A stretch of DNA of 64,000 bases from JAGQRJ01 sp041402045 (GTDB lineage Bacteria > Planctomycetota > J058): contig JAWKSZ010000028.1 of the NCBI GenBank assembly GCA_041402045.1, positions 21,322-85,321 of the forward strand, given 5' to 3'. The notes under the pieces were generated by a model. That model saw nothing but the letters and a program-made list of their open reading frames with translations. It did not search any database and was not told the origin of the DNA. Positions within the stretch are counted from its first letter, which is position 1; the number at the start of each line of letters is the position of its first letter. Positions 9,967-18,383 of this stretch are shown here, piece by piece. Both the position numbers and the translations under genes were made by a program.

Positions 9967-10385
9967 CTCCCCTGCTCTCGGATTACTTGGACACCAAGCT
10001 GGGACGTCGGTCCTGACCAGGACCGTCCCCGCCCATGACCAAGCGAGAGCCCATACCGCAGTGGCGCGAAGGCGCGAGTAGATGCCGCTTCTCCGAAGCC
10101 AGGAAGCCCGGGGCCGTGCGCTGCCTCGCAGTCGTCGAGGATCTCGACACGCGGAACTCGCTGGGCAGAAGCCCGAGGGAGAAGCGGAAGCCCCACAGCT
10201 GAAGCGAAGCCCGCAGGCGTCAGCTCTTCACCGAGTTCTCCACGTCGGTCGAATTCGCAGCTTGCGAATTTCCTCCAAGGCGGGGCGGGGCGGTCGACCG
10301 ACAATGCGAAGGGGGTCCTTGGGCAGACATAGCGATCTCTTCGCATCGAGAGAAGAAGCTATGCTCGATTAGGAGGATCTCTCGT
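9967..10385. other. Intergenic region of about 420 bases behind the toxin/immunity pair
   Basis: I see no credible gene here: the open frames lack domain character and good start sites. It contains an inverted repeat at 10001-10030 (arms GGTCCT and AGGACC inside GGGAC and GTCCC) that may end the immunity transcript although no T-run follows, and a promoter-like TATGCT at 10360-10365. Such stretches behind Rhs genes often hold remnants of displaced toxin tips, but no such remnant can be recognised. Confidence 0.4.
10360..10365 (+). promoter_or_regulatory. Candidate -10 box TATGCT
   Basis: TATGCT ends 20 bases before the ATG at 10386, with the ribosome binding site AGGAGG between. The same TAnnnT-to-start distance recurs before several genes in the window. 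No convincing -35 box is seen. Confidence 0.35.
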
Positions 10386-11137
10386 ATGACCGACTCCCGG
10401 CTCTCACGCCTAGAACGTGCCTGGGAGGCTTCTGGTAGCGCTATAGACGAAGCCGCCTACCTGCGGGAGCGCGTGCGAACTGGGGATCTTTCGCGAGACC
10501 GGTTGGACCTGGCGGCGTACTGTGGGAATCAGGGTGCCCGAGCGGCAAGAGACGAAGGTCCTGAAGTAGAAGGTGCCGTGAGCCCCCTCCGCCCGGCTCC
10601 ACAGGAACGCGTTGCTCACATGCGGTCATGCTGGTCCACCTGGCGCCACAAACTACCGCCGGACCTCGAGCGCCTCCTTGTTTGGCTGTGCGGACTACGC
10701 AACATCCACAAGACCGCCACCGCGCAGGCCTGCTGCGCGATCGCGCGCCATTCGCTTTCGACCCAAGGCTACCCGGAAGGCATCGGAGCGCTCGAGCTCA
10801 GGCTGAGAGCTGCGGAGCAATGGTGCCAGGACCCGACTCTAGCGAACGCTACGAGGGCACACGATCCGGCACTGGAGCTGGGGAAGTCTCGCCTTATCCT
10901 GGAGACTCGCGATACGAAAACCTACACTTTGTTTCGACGACCGCAGCACAGATCGCGGTCGACTCGCACGAGTTCGACGAGAGGTTGCGTGAGCGGGTCA
11001 CCGAGCCCGAAGAAGACCTGCGGATTAACGTTGAGCACCTGCTTAGGCTGGTGACCTTCGAGCTTGGGGATGTAGCGGAGAACCTACGCCAAGTGGCAGT
11101 TAGGGCCCTCCTAGCCTGGGCGTTGCAACGCACTTGA
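10386..11137 (+). pseudogene. Frameshifted gene for a helical protein of unknown function
   Basis: ATG start with AGGAGG 10 bases upstream. The first frame reads RLERAWEASGSAIDEAAYL...RLDLAAYCGNQGARAA and continues through a helical middle (about residues 85-160), then runs on as low-complexity, Arg/Ser-rich sequence. A frame one base back (stop at 11135-11137) takes over with a convincing C-terminus, DERLRERVTEPEEDLRI followed by an amphipathic helix ending in WALQ. From memory, this opening and closing pattern is seen in a family common in Planctomycetota and Myxococcota without assigned function. The break lies at about 10870-10950. It may be a true pseudogene or a sequencing error. Composition is less GC-rich than most of the window. 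Confidence 0.55.
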
Positions 11138-11186
11138 GCCGAAGGGCGAAGGGCGAAAGGTCCCATTGGTCAACCGAGGCTGATTC

Positions 11187-11276
11187 TGGGCGGCCCTGCG
11201 GGCCGCTCCCCCGTCCGTAGGTTCGGGTCTTTGGGCGGCCCTGCGGGCCGCTCCCCCGTCCGTAGGTTCGGGTCCA
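11187..11276 (-). repeat. REP-like doublet: two 45-bp copies each with a GC-rich hairpin
   Basis: Two copies in direct repeat with a period of exactly 45 bases (11187-11231 and 11232-11276), almost identical. Each contains the perfect palindrome gcggccctgcgggccgc. Read on the minus strand the palindrome is directly preceded by GGAG, the kind of foot tetranucleotide known for REP elements mobilised by REP-associated tyrosine transposases. The doublet lies about 200 bases behind such a transposase gene, the usual place for REP partners. Confidence 0.65.
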
Positions 11277-11471
11277 AAGCACCTCTCGGCGCCGTCGAAC
11301 GACCGCCGTCGGCTCGCCCATGAAGCACGGGTCTGCCCGCGAGGAAACCGCTCAGACGCCCCAGGAAGCGCTCTGCTGCGTTGGACGCGTACATGCCGCC
11401 GCCTGGCCTGATCCTCTTGGGTCCGGCTCTCTGAGGCCGCGAGACGCGCAGCCGGCTCGAGCGCAAGCGCG

Positions 11472-12518
11472 CTAGGCGCGCAGGATCAGCTCCGTCGAGA
11501 GCTGGCACTTGTCGACCTTGTGCTTCCCGTACGTGCCAAGCGGGAACTCGACCGCGTAGTCGCCGTCTTGCCAGGCAGACAGGGCAGTTCGGTACGCCTC
11601 CCGCCAGGCCTGGAGGCCGCGCAGCAGCTCTTGGCGTTCGCCCTCCTCGTTCCCGCTCGCGATCCGCGGATTGAGGCCGAAGGAGGGAAAGGTGTCGCCT
11701 GCGGATTCCCACCACTTGACCGCGCGGATCCTGGCGACGCCCAGGAAGGCGTGCTTGCCCTCGACCTGGCGTCGGCGGTGGATCTGGTCGATCTCCTGCT
11801 CGACGGCGGCTCGCACGCGCTGGCGGAAGGCCTCGTGGCGCTCGGGCGGGATCAAGGAAGGAACCTTCACCTCGAGGGGGATCACCTCGGGGAGGGTGCT
11901 GCGAGCTTCCCGCACCCGAACGCCGTCCTCACGGTCCCGAGCCTCGGCCTGCTCGCGCTCGGCCTCCGCCCTGCGGACCTCCGCAGGGGTCATGGAGCCC
12001 CGCGCGATCCAGCGCTTGGCTCGCTTGCCGCCAAAGAACGCGTAGTCCGGGCGCGGCACCAGGATCGACAAGGTCCCCATGTCCTCGGGGCGGGTCGAGA
12101 AACCCGGCCACTGCTCGGGGCGCTCGACCAGGCCGTCCTTCACCGCGTTCGTGTAGAGGTAGACCAACTCGCGGACGAGGGTGTCCTCGTCGTGGATCTC
12201 GACGTTGCTGTAGGGGTCCGAAGACCAGAAGCGCTCACCGCGCCCCCAGTGCGCGTTCAGGGCGCGCGCAGTCAGGAGGTTCAGGATCTCCATGAACCTC
12301 GGCAGCTCGCCCTTGGGGTCTCCAACCTTGGCGTGGAAATGGTTCGCCTGCACCGTCACGGCGTAGAGCTCCACCGAGGTGAGCTGGAGCGCGCGAGCTA
12401 GGGCGTACTTGAAGATCTCGTTGGTCGCCTTGCTGGGCTTGAGGAAGAACCTGCGCTCGGAGCAACGAGCGGTCACCAGGTGGATCTGGTCGTGGAGCAC
12501 GCGACGGGGGTCGGTCAT
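11472..12518 (-). CDS. REP-associated tyrosine transposase (IS200-like Y1 family)
   Basis: 348 residues, ATG start. The N-terminal ~150 residues carry the Y1/HUH nuclease pattern: the metal-binding HFH in VQANHFHAKV (about residue 60) and the helix ELVYLYTNAVKDGLVE, matching the Y-x-x-x-N-P-V-x-x-G-L-V catalytic helix of RAYT proteins, although the usual Pro is Ala here. These enzymes cut and rejoin single-stranded DNA at REP hairpins. The C-terminal half is Arg/Glu-rich and has no recognised domain, making this longer than typical RAYTs (150-230 residues). No inverted terminal repeats frame the gene, as expected for a resident RAYT rather than a complete IS. Confidence 0.85.
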   Translation of the reverse strand: MTDPRRVLHDQIHLVTARCSERRFFLKPSKATNEIFKYALARALQLTSVELYAVTVQANHFHAKVGDPKGELPRFMEILNLLTARALNAHWGRGERFWSSDPYSNVEIHDEDTLVRELVYLYTNAVKDGLVERPEQWPGFSTRPEDMGTLSILVPRPDYAFFGGKRAKRWIARGSMTPAEVRRAEAEREQAEARDREDGVRVREARSTLPEVIPLEVKVPSLIPPERHEAFRQRVRAAVEQEIDQIHRRRQVEGKHAFLGVARIRAVKWWESAGDTFPSFGLNPRIASGNEEGERQELLRGLQAWREAYRTALSAWQDGDYAVEFPLGTYGKHKVDKCQLSTELILRA

Positions 12519-12668
12519 GGGGCCTCAGCCCGACCGAGGCACGAGGCGTTCCGCTGAGGCAAAGGCTTACGGCAGGCTCTCAAGGTTCAGGAGCAGGTCA
12601 CCCTAGGTGAACTGGTTGGGCAAGACTTGCCCAATCGACCCACGCGACCTCCCGGACCCGGGACCTGG

Positions 12669-14165
12669 CTAGTCGTCGAGCAGGCCACCCACGAGGCCCG
12701 GGGTCGGGGCGGCCGACGGGCCGAGGGGGACCTCGATCGGGTAGAGCAGGAGTCCCGCGCGCAGGCGGGCGACGCCGCCGCCGTCCTGGGGTTCGTAGCG
12801 CAGCGAGAACACATTCACGTGTTCGTCCCGGTAGCGGGTGCGCTCGCGGTCGGCCTTGATCCCCACGATCGGCCACACGCGGGTCGAGCCGTTGACGTAG
12901 TCCATGAAGTTGAACACCACCGTGTCGGCCAGGTGCAGGGTGACTTGCTCGTCCTCGAGGTGGTCCCACTCGCGGCTGAGGTCGATCTCGGCGGGAGTCT
13001 CGGCGTAGGTGATCTCCACCCGGCGCCGGCGGAGCTTGCCCTTCTCGCGTTGCTGTCGCTCGGAGGCGTGCCCCTGGCGGCCGAGCTCGATCGTGTCGAT
13101 CCCGCTCAGGAGCTGGGTCAGCGAAGACGGAACCTCGACCCCGCGGGCGGCCGCGGCGGCCAGCGCCTGGTCGACCTCGGCGCCGGAGAGGGTCTCCGCG
13201 TCCAGCTCGCGGAGGCCCGCGATCAAGGTCAGGAGCGGCTGCTCGTCGCGGGAGGCGTGCTCGATCAGGGCGGCGAGTTGGTCCTCCTGGGCCAGCACGT
13301 CCGGCGGGAGGCTCACCACGGGATCCCCGGGGATCGTCAGATCCGGGGCCTGGACCTCCTCCGGCTCGAGCTCGGCCGGGGGCTCGGGCGTCTCGTCCCG
13401 GGGCACGATCGGCTGCTCCGCGGCGGGCGGCTCGGTCGAAGCGATCGGCGGCTGCTCGGACGAGATCGGCGGCTGCTCGGGCCCCGAGCCTACGGGCGCC
13501 ACGGGCGAAGGCTCCGGCGCGGGCTCCGGTTCCTCCGCTTCACCGGCGTCGGCTAGGCTGCTGGCCAGGCCGTCCGAGCCCTCAGGCTCTTGCCGAGTGC
13601 CCAGGCTGACCTCCATTTCGGCCACGAAGGGGACCTTGACCCGCGCGACGGGGTTCTCGCTCTGGGTGTCGAACACGACGTATTTGGGGGCGAGGGCGAT
13701 CCCGGTCTGCGAGCGCCCGACCTTGAAGCCCTCGAAGGAGCGGAGCTGGGTCGTCCCGTCGGCGTTCTCCGCGAGGACGAAGCTCACCTCCTCCTCCAGG
13801 TGCACCCACCCCCGGACCACGTCGATCGGCGCCGGCGCCTCGGAGAAGACGAAGCTCACCTCGCGGCTGCGGGTCTCGCCCGTCTGGTGGCTCTCCGCGA
13901 ACTCGCCCAGGGAGATCCGCTCCAGGTCGGCGAGGACACCCCCGAGCGCCTCGGGGACCACGATCCCCTGCGCGTCGAGGGTGTAGAGCACGTTCTCGAG
14001 CTCGTCGCGCCCGACCTCCGTCGCCTCCAGCTGGCCCAGGCCCTCGAGGAAGCTCAGGCTCGGGTTGCCGCTGCGCGTCGCGCGCAGGATCAGCCCTGCG
14101 ATCGGGTTGTCCTGAGCCTGCGCGATCAAGGGAAACGCGACGCAGGCCAGCAGCAGCAGTCTCAT
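12669..14165 (-). CDS. Secreted protein with a duplicated domain and Pro/Glu-rich linker
   Basis: I chose the ATG at 14165, giving 498 residues that open with a clear signal peptide (MRLLLLACVAFPLIAQA-QD); the frame stays open upstream but an earlier start would bury it. Two homologous halves are visible: about residues 20-195 and 285-498, each with a small helical part (FLEGLGQLEATEVGRDELE versus LIAGLRELDAETLSGAEVD) followed by a beta-rich part. They are joined by a linker rich in P, E and Q (PPISSEQPPIASTEPPAAEQ). No known family is recognised. The gene runs opposite to the SDR gene, so 14166-14442 is a divergent promoter region. Confidence 0.75.
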   Translation of the reverse strand: MRLLLLACVAFPLIAQAQDNPIAGLILRATRSGNPSLSFLEGLGQLEATEVGRDELENVLYTLDAQGIVVPEALGGVLADLERISLGEFAESHQTGETRSREVSFVFSEAPAPIDVVRGWVHLEEEVSFVLAENADGTTQLRSFEGFKVGRSQTGIALAPKYVVFDTQSENPVARVKVPFVAEMEVSLGTRQEPEGSDGLASSLADAGEAEEPEPAPEPSPVAPVGSGPEQPPISSEQPPIASTEPPAAEQPIVPRDETPEPPAELEPEEVQAPDLTIPGDPVVSLPPDVLAQEDQLAALIEHASRDEQPLLTLIAGLRELDAETLSGAEVDQALAAAAARGVEVPSSLTQLLSGIDTIELGRQGHASERQQREKGKLRRRRVEITYAETPAEIDLSREWDHLEDEQVTLHLADTVVFNFMDYVNGSTRVWPIVGIKADRERTRYRDEHVNVFSLRYEPQDGGGVARLRAGLLLYPIEVPLGPSAAPTPGLVGGLLDD

Positions 14166-14417
14166 GGGAACCTCGAGCGGGTGTGAGCAAGCCAGCGACC
14201 GCGCCCTCTTGGCCGTAAGCCCTTCCACTCCAATGCGCAGCGCCACGGGTTCGCTCTACGTTTCGACGCGGAGGGCTGACCGATCTGGACGCGGTGCGAC
14301 CTGGGACGGTCCGGGGCAGAGCCTGCCTGGTCCCGAACCCCGGGAGCGTGGCGATCTGGCGCTAACCCCTGGTGAGGGCACGGTGTCCCGAACCCCCGGT
14401 GCGGTCCCGGGGCCTGG

Positions 14418-14423
14418 TAGCGT
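14418..14423 (+). promoter_or_regulatory. Candidate -10 box TAGCGT
   Basis: TAGCGT in the context cctggTAGCGT ends 19 bases before the GTG start at 14443, with GAGGAG between them. The same string, context and spacing occur before the CBS-domain gene at 40707-40712, which makes chance less likely. Confidence 0.4.
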
Positions 14424-14442
14424 GCACGGCGAGGAGCGACCC

Positions 14443-15294
14443 GTGACGATCCGGCTTGGTGTGTTCGGCCTGGGCGACACGGCCTGCGCGTGGGCGGAGA
14501 GCCTCGCGGGCCGGGGGGCCGAGGTCGCGGGCACGGTGCGGACGGCCGAGAAGCAGGCGCGGCTCGGGGCCCGGGGGTGGGAGGTGGCCTGCTTCGAGCG
14601 GGGGCGGGCGCTGCCCGAGGACGCGCTGCGGGGGCTGACCCACGTCCTCGTCTCGATCCCCCCCGACAGCGAGGCAGGGGATCCGGTGCTGGACCGGGCG
14701 CTGGATCGGCTGCGGGAGCCGACCGTGCAGTGGGTGGGCTACCTGTCCTCGACCGGGGTCTACGGCGACCACCAGGGCGCGTGGGTCGACGAGGAGACGC
14801 CGCTGCGGCCGGCGGGGAGCGAGCGGGCGCGACGGCGGGCCCGGGTGGAGGCGCGCTGGCTCGCGCTGGCCGGGAAGCTGCCGCTGCACGTGTTCCGGCT
14901 GGCCGGGCTCTACGGCCCCGGGCGGAACGCGGTGGAGGCCGTGCGAGCCGGGCGGGCGCGGCGGCTGGACGCGCCGGGGGTCGTGTTCTCACGGATCCAC
15001 CGCGACGACGTGCTGCAGGTGCTCGACGCCTCGCTGGAGCAGCCGCGGCCAGGGGCGATCTACGACGTGGCCGACCGAGAGCCGGCGCCGTATCACGAGG
15101 TCGTGGCCTACGCCTGCGAGCTCCTGGGGGTGGAGCCGCCGCCGCTGGAGCGGCTGGAGGACGTCGACGCGTCGCCGGCGCTGCGGAGCTTCTATCGCGA
15201 CCGCAAGCGAGTGCGGGCGGAGCGGATCCGGAGCGAGCTGGGGGTCGAGCTGCGCTACCCCACCTACCGCGAGGGGCTGGCCGCGCTGCTCTGA
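14443..15294 (+). CDS. SDR-family NAD(P)-dependent epimerase/oxidoreductase (YeeZ-like)
   Basis: 283 residues; the GTG at 14443 is chosen because GAGGAG lies 6 bases upstream and the Rossmann strand begins at once (IRLGVFGLGDTACAWAESL). The nucleotide-binding glycines GLGDTA replace the classical GxxGxxG. Further matches to extended SDR proteins are the LSSTGVYGDHQGAWVDEET stretch, FRLAGLYGPGRN and the substrate region FSRIHRDDV with AIYDVADREPAPY. YeeZ-type proteins often lack the full Tyr-x-x-x-Lys catalytic pair, and no clear YxxxK is seen here. Substrate is unknown. It is probably the first gene of a plus-strand group with the channel gene 38 bases downstream. Confidence 0.85.
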   Translation: MTIRLGVFGLGDTACAWAESLAGRGAEVAGTVRTAEKQARLGARGWEVACFERGRALPEDALRGLTHVLVSIPPDSEAGDPVLDRALDRLREPTVQWVGYLSSTGVYGDHQGAWVDEETPLRPAGSERARRRARVEARWLALAGKLPLHVFRLAGLYGPGRNAVEAVRAGRARRLDAPGVVFSRIHRDDVLQVLDASLEQPRPGAIYDVADREPAPYHEVVAYACELLGVEPPPLERLEDVDASPALRSFYRDRKRVRAERIRSELGVELRYPTYREGLAALL

Positions 15295-15308
15295 GCGGGC
15301 GCGCGCGC

Positions 15309-15314
15309 TAAGAT
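15309..15314 (+). promoter_or_regulatory. Candidate -10 box TAAGAT
   Basis: TAAGAT ends 17 bases before the GTG at 15332. The string cTAAGATCC is nearly repeated before the histidine kinase gene (28823). It lies directly after the preceding SDR gene and may give the channel gene its own transcript. Confidence 0.4.
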
Positions 15315-15331
15315 CCGCGCAGGAGTGTGGG

Positions 15332-16189
15332 GTGAGCGACCCGAAGCCCGAGAGCACGCAAGCGACCCAGGCCACGGACGGGGCGCCGCAGTCGCGGCGC
15401 GAACGCTGGGACCTGTTCTTGAACGACGCGAGCACCGGGCCCGGGCGGGTGATCGAGTTCGTGACCGGGGCCCTGATCCTGATCGTGTGCGCGATCTACG
15501 TCGTCGATCGGGAGATCTCGAGCGGGCACCTGCCGGCGCTCGCTTCCATGCAGGAGACGCTGCAGGGGATCGAGACCGGGATCACCGTCCTGTTCCTCCT
15601 GGAATACTTCGTGCGCTGGTGGGCCAGCGGCTCGTGGAGGTACCCCCTGCGCCCGCTGGCGATCGTGGACCTCGTGGCCTGCCTGCCCCTGTTCTTCCCC
15701 CAGAACTTCCAGTTCGTGCGGATCCTGCGCATGTTCCGCGTGCTGCGTCTGCTGCGCCTGGTGCAGAGCCGGACGTTCTTCTTCGGCGAGATCACCGTCG
15801 ACCACCTGCTGGTGGTGCGGATCATGTTCACGATCTTCTGCCTGGTGTTCATTACCGGCGGGTTCGTGTTCGAGCTCGAGCGCGAGGTCAACCGCGAGCA
15901 GTTCCCCTCGCTGTTCGACGCCTTCTACTTCGCGATCGTGACGCTCACGACCGTGGGCTTCGGCGACCAGTCCCCGGTGACCGCGGGGGGCCGGCTGGCC
16001 ACGGCGTGCATGATCCTGCTCGGCGTGCTCGTGATCCCCTGGCAGCTCACGAACCTGGCGCGGCACCTCGTCACCGTGGGCAACAAGAAGGCCACCATGT
16101 GCCAGGGCTGCGGGCTCAAGCACCACGACCAGGACGCGAGCCACTGCAATGCCTGCGGCCGGCTGATCTTCCAGGAGTTCGATGGCTGA
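15332..16189 (+). CDS. Voltage-gated-type ion channel with C-terminal zinc ribbon
   Basis: 285 residues; GTG start with AGGAG upstream. The membrane core has six helices: S1 at about residues 38-55, S4 rich in Arg (FVRILRMFRVLRLLRLVQSR, about 128-147), and a pore loop with the potassium selectivity filter TLTTVGFGDQSP (about 205-216). After the last helix comes a soluble tail with two CxxC pairs (MCQGCGLKHHDQDASHCNAC), a rubredoxin-like zinc ribbon. Zinc ribbons on bacterial Kv-type channels are uncommon and could gate the pore or bind a partner; that is inference. The stop overlaps the start of the M20 peptidase gene by 8 bases, indicating coupled expression. Confidence 0.9.
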   Translation: MSDPKPESTQATQATDGAPQSRRERWDLFLNDASTGPGRVIEFVTGALILIVCAIYVVDREISSGHLPALASMQETLQGIETGITVLFLLEYFVRWWASGSWRYPLRPLAIVDLVACLPLFFPQNFQFVRILRMFRVLRLLRLVQSRTFFFGEITVDHLLVVRIMFTIFCLVFITGGFVFELEREVNREQFPSLFDAFYFAIVTLTTVGFGDQSPVTAGGRLATACMILLGVLVIPWQLTNLARHLVTVGNKKATMCQGCGLKHHDQDASHCNACGRLIFQEFDG

Positions 16190-17342
16190 GCCGGCGCTGC
16201 CCGCGGGGGTGTTCGCCCGCATGGTCGCGTTGCGCCGCGACCTGCACCGGCACCCGGAGCTGAGCTTCGAGGAGGAGCGCACGGCCTGCCAGATCGCGGC
16301 GGCGCTGCGCGAGCTCGGCCTCGAGCCCCGGCGGATCGCGGGCACCGGGCTCGTGGTCGACCTACCGGGGGTAGGGGACGGGGCCCGGGTCGCGCTGCGC
16401 GCGGACACCGACGCGCTCCCGATCCAGGAGACCACCGGGCTCCCCTTCGGCTCGGAGACCGCCGGGATCATGCACGCCTGCGGGCACGACGGGCACAGCA
16501 GCATGCTCCTCGGCGCCGCGGCGCTCCTGGTCCAGGGGCCGCCCCCGCCGGCCCCGGTGCGGCTGCTGTGGCAACCGGCGGAGGAGCAGGGCGCGGGGGC
16601 GCTGGCCCTGATCGAGGCGGGCGCGCTGGAGGGGGTCGGCGCGATCTTCGGCGGGCACCTCGACCCGCGGCTGCCGACGGGGACGCTCGTGTGCGACGAC
16701 GGGCCCATGAACGCCTCGAGCGACACCTTCCGGGTCGAGGTGCTCGGGCAGGCGGGGCACGGGGCGCGGCCCCACGAGGCGCGGGACGCGCTCGTGATCG
16801 GGAGCCAGCTCGTGGTCGCGCTCCAGACCGTGGTCTCGCGGGAGCTGGACCCCGGGCAAGCGGCGGCCTTGAGCGTGGGTCGCTTCCAGGCGGGGAGCGC
16901 GCCGAACGTGATCGCCGGGCGGGCGCTGCTCGAGGGCACGCTGCGGGCGCAGTCGCCCGAGGTCCGCGCGCAGCTCCTGGCGGCGCTGGAGCGGATCGTG
17001 AAGGGCACCGCGGCCGCGAGCGGCGCGCGGCTGGAGCTCGAGGTCCAGCGCGGGACCCCGCCGGTGGTGAACGCGCCGGCGAGCGCGGCGCTGGGGCGCC
17101 AGGCGGCGCGGGACGTGGGCGCTGAGGTCGTGCCCCTGCCCACCGCGAACCTCGGGGGCGAGGACTTCGCCTGCTACCTCGAGCGCGTGCCCGGGTGCTA
17201 CGTGCGCTACGGCGCGCGCCCCACGGCGCGGGCCTGGGCCCCCGCCCACAGCGGGGGCTTCGACTTCGACGAGGCCGCGCTGGCGATCGGCGCGCGGTGG
17301 TTGGCGCGGGTTGCTGCGGTCGCGGGGGCGACGCTGGGCTGA
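16182..17342 (+). CDS. M20-family amidohydrolase (hippurate / N-acyl-amino-acid hydrolase type)
   Basis: 386 residues; the ATG lies inside the last codons of the channel gene. It shows the IAA-aminoacid/hippurate hydrolase pattern: LRRDLHRHPELSFEE near the N-terminus, the metal site MHACGHDGHSSMLLGAA (about residues 97-113), the catalytic Glu pair in LLWQPAEEQGAGA (about 127-139), the dimerisation domain insert, and the late ligand region NLGGEDFACYLE. These enzymes cleave N-acyl or amide-linked amino acids in the cytoplasm with two divalent metals. All expected metal ligands appear present. Exact substrate cannot be read from sequence. Confidence 0.9.
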   Translation: MAEPALPAGVFARMVALRRDLHRHPELSFEEERTACQIAAALRELGLEPRRIAGTGLVVDLPGVGDGARVALRADTDALPIQETTGLPFGSETAGIMHACGHDGHSSMLLGAAALLVQGPPPPAPVRLLWQPAEEQGAGALALIEAGALEGVGAIFGGHLDPRLPTGTLVCDDGPMNASSDTFRVEVLGQAGHGARPHEARDALVIGSQLVVALQTVVSRELDPGQAAALSVGRFQAGSAPNVIAGRALLEGTLRAQSPEVRAQLLAALERIVKGTAAASGARLELEVQRGTPPVVNAPASAALGRQAARDVGAEVVPLPTANLGGEDFACYLERVPGCYVRYGARPTARAWAPAHSGGFDFDEAALAIGARWLARVAAVAGATLG

Positions 17343-17383
17343 GCCGCGTTGCGTCGCTGGACCCGCGAGGGTCCAATTGGGTG

Positions 17384-18372
17384 ATGCGCGCCTTCGTCAC
17401 CGGGGCCACCGGATTCATAGGGAGTCACGTCGCGCGGGCGCTGCTCGCGGAGGGGTGGGAGGTGCGCGCGCTGCGCCGCGCGACGTCGCCCGGCTGGGTC
17501 CAGGAGGGCCCGCCCCCGGAGTGGGTCCCGGGAGACCTCGAGGACGAGGCCGCCCTCGAGCGCGCCTGCGTGGGCTGCGACGCCGTGTTCCACGTCGCCG
17601 CGCACTACGCGCTGTGGGCCGACGACGAGGCGGTGTTCCAGCGGGTCAACGTCGAGGGCACGCGCCGGGTGTTGCGCGCGGCGCGGAAGGCCGGGGTCCC
17701 GCGGGTCGTGCACACCAGCTCGGTCGCCTGCGTGGGGCAGGCGCCCCCGGGCGGGCTCGCCACCGAGGACACCCTGGCCACCTTCGCCGACCTCTGCGGC
17801 GGCTATGAGCGCTCCAAGTTCGCCGCCGAGCAGCTCGCCCTCGAGGCCGCGCGCTCGGGGCAGGACGTGGTGGTCGTGAACCCCGCGAGCTCGATCGGCC
17901 CCGGGGACGTGAAGCCGACCCCGACCGGCAAGATCGTGCTCGACTTCCTCCGCGGGCGCATGCCCTTCTACCTGGAGACCGGGCTCAACTTCGTCGACGT
18001 GCGCGACGTGGCCCAGGGGCACCTCCTGGCCTACGCCAAGGGCCGCGCCGGGCAGCGGTACATCCTCGGGCACCCCGAGGGCAACCGCAGCCTGAAGGAG
18101 TTCCTCGTGCTCCTCGGCGCAGCGGCGGGGCGCCCCGCGCCGCGGCTCAAGATCCCTTACGCCCTGGCCTGGCTGGCCGGGGCCACGAGCACCCTGGTGG
18201 CCGACCGCCTGACCCACCGCCCGCCCGCGGTCCCGCGGGTGGGCGTAGAATGTCCCAGCAGCGCATGTTCTTCGACCCGAGCAAGGCCATGAACGAGCTC
18301 GGCCTGACCCTGCGCCCGCTCGAGCAGACCGTGGCCGACGCGGTCGCGTGGTTCCAGGCCAGGAGTGGGTGA
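17384..18372 (+). CDS. hpnA: HpnA-like NAD-dependent epimerase, apparent frameshift near the 3' end
   Basis: The ATG at 17384 opens a Rossmann fold (RAFVTGATGFIGSHVARALL). VNPASSIGPGDVKPTPTGKI and FLRGRMPFYLETGLNFVDVRD match the hopanoid-associated sugar epimerase / dihydroflavonol-reductase family closely, and GYERSKFAAE supplies the YxxxK. The frame runs off at 18236-18265 into unrelated residues and would stop at 18292. One frame back, the expected C-terminus appears: QRMFFDPSKAMNELGLTLRP and VADAVAWFQARSG, stopping at 18372. A single-base change in the real genome or in the assembly explains this. No other hopanoid genes lie nearby, so the pathway role is uncertain. Confidence 0.75.
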
Positions 18373-18383
18373 GCGCACCGACG

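Noticed and set aside
10082..10372. A 96-residue open frame behind the immunity gene
   Set aside because: Basic low-complexity sequence without homologous character; no ribosome binding site before its ATG.
11170..11715. A minus-strand open frame crossing the REP-like doublet
   Set aside because: It translates the repeated hairpins twice (DPNLRTGERPAGPP) and overlaps the transposase in another frame.
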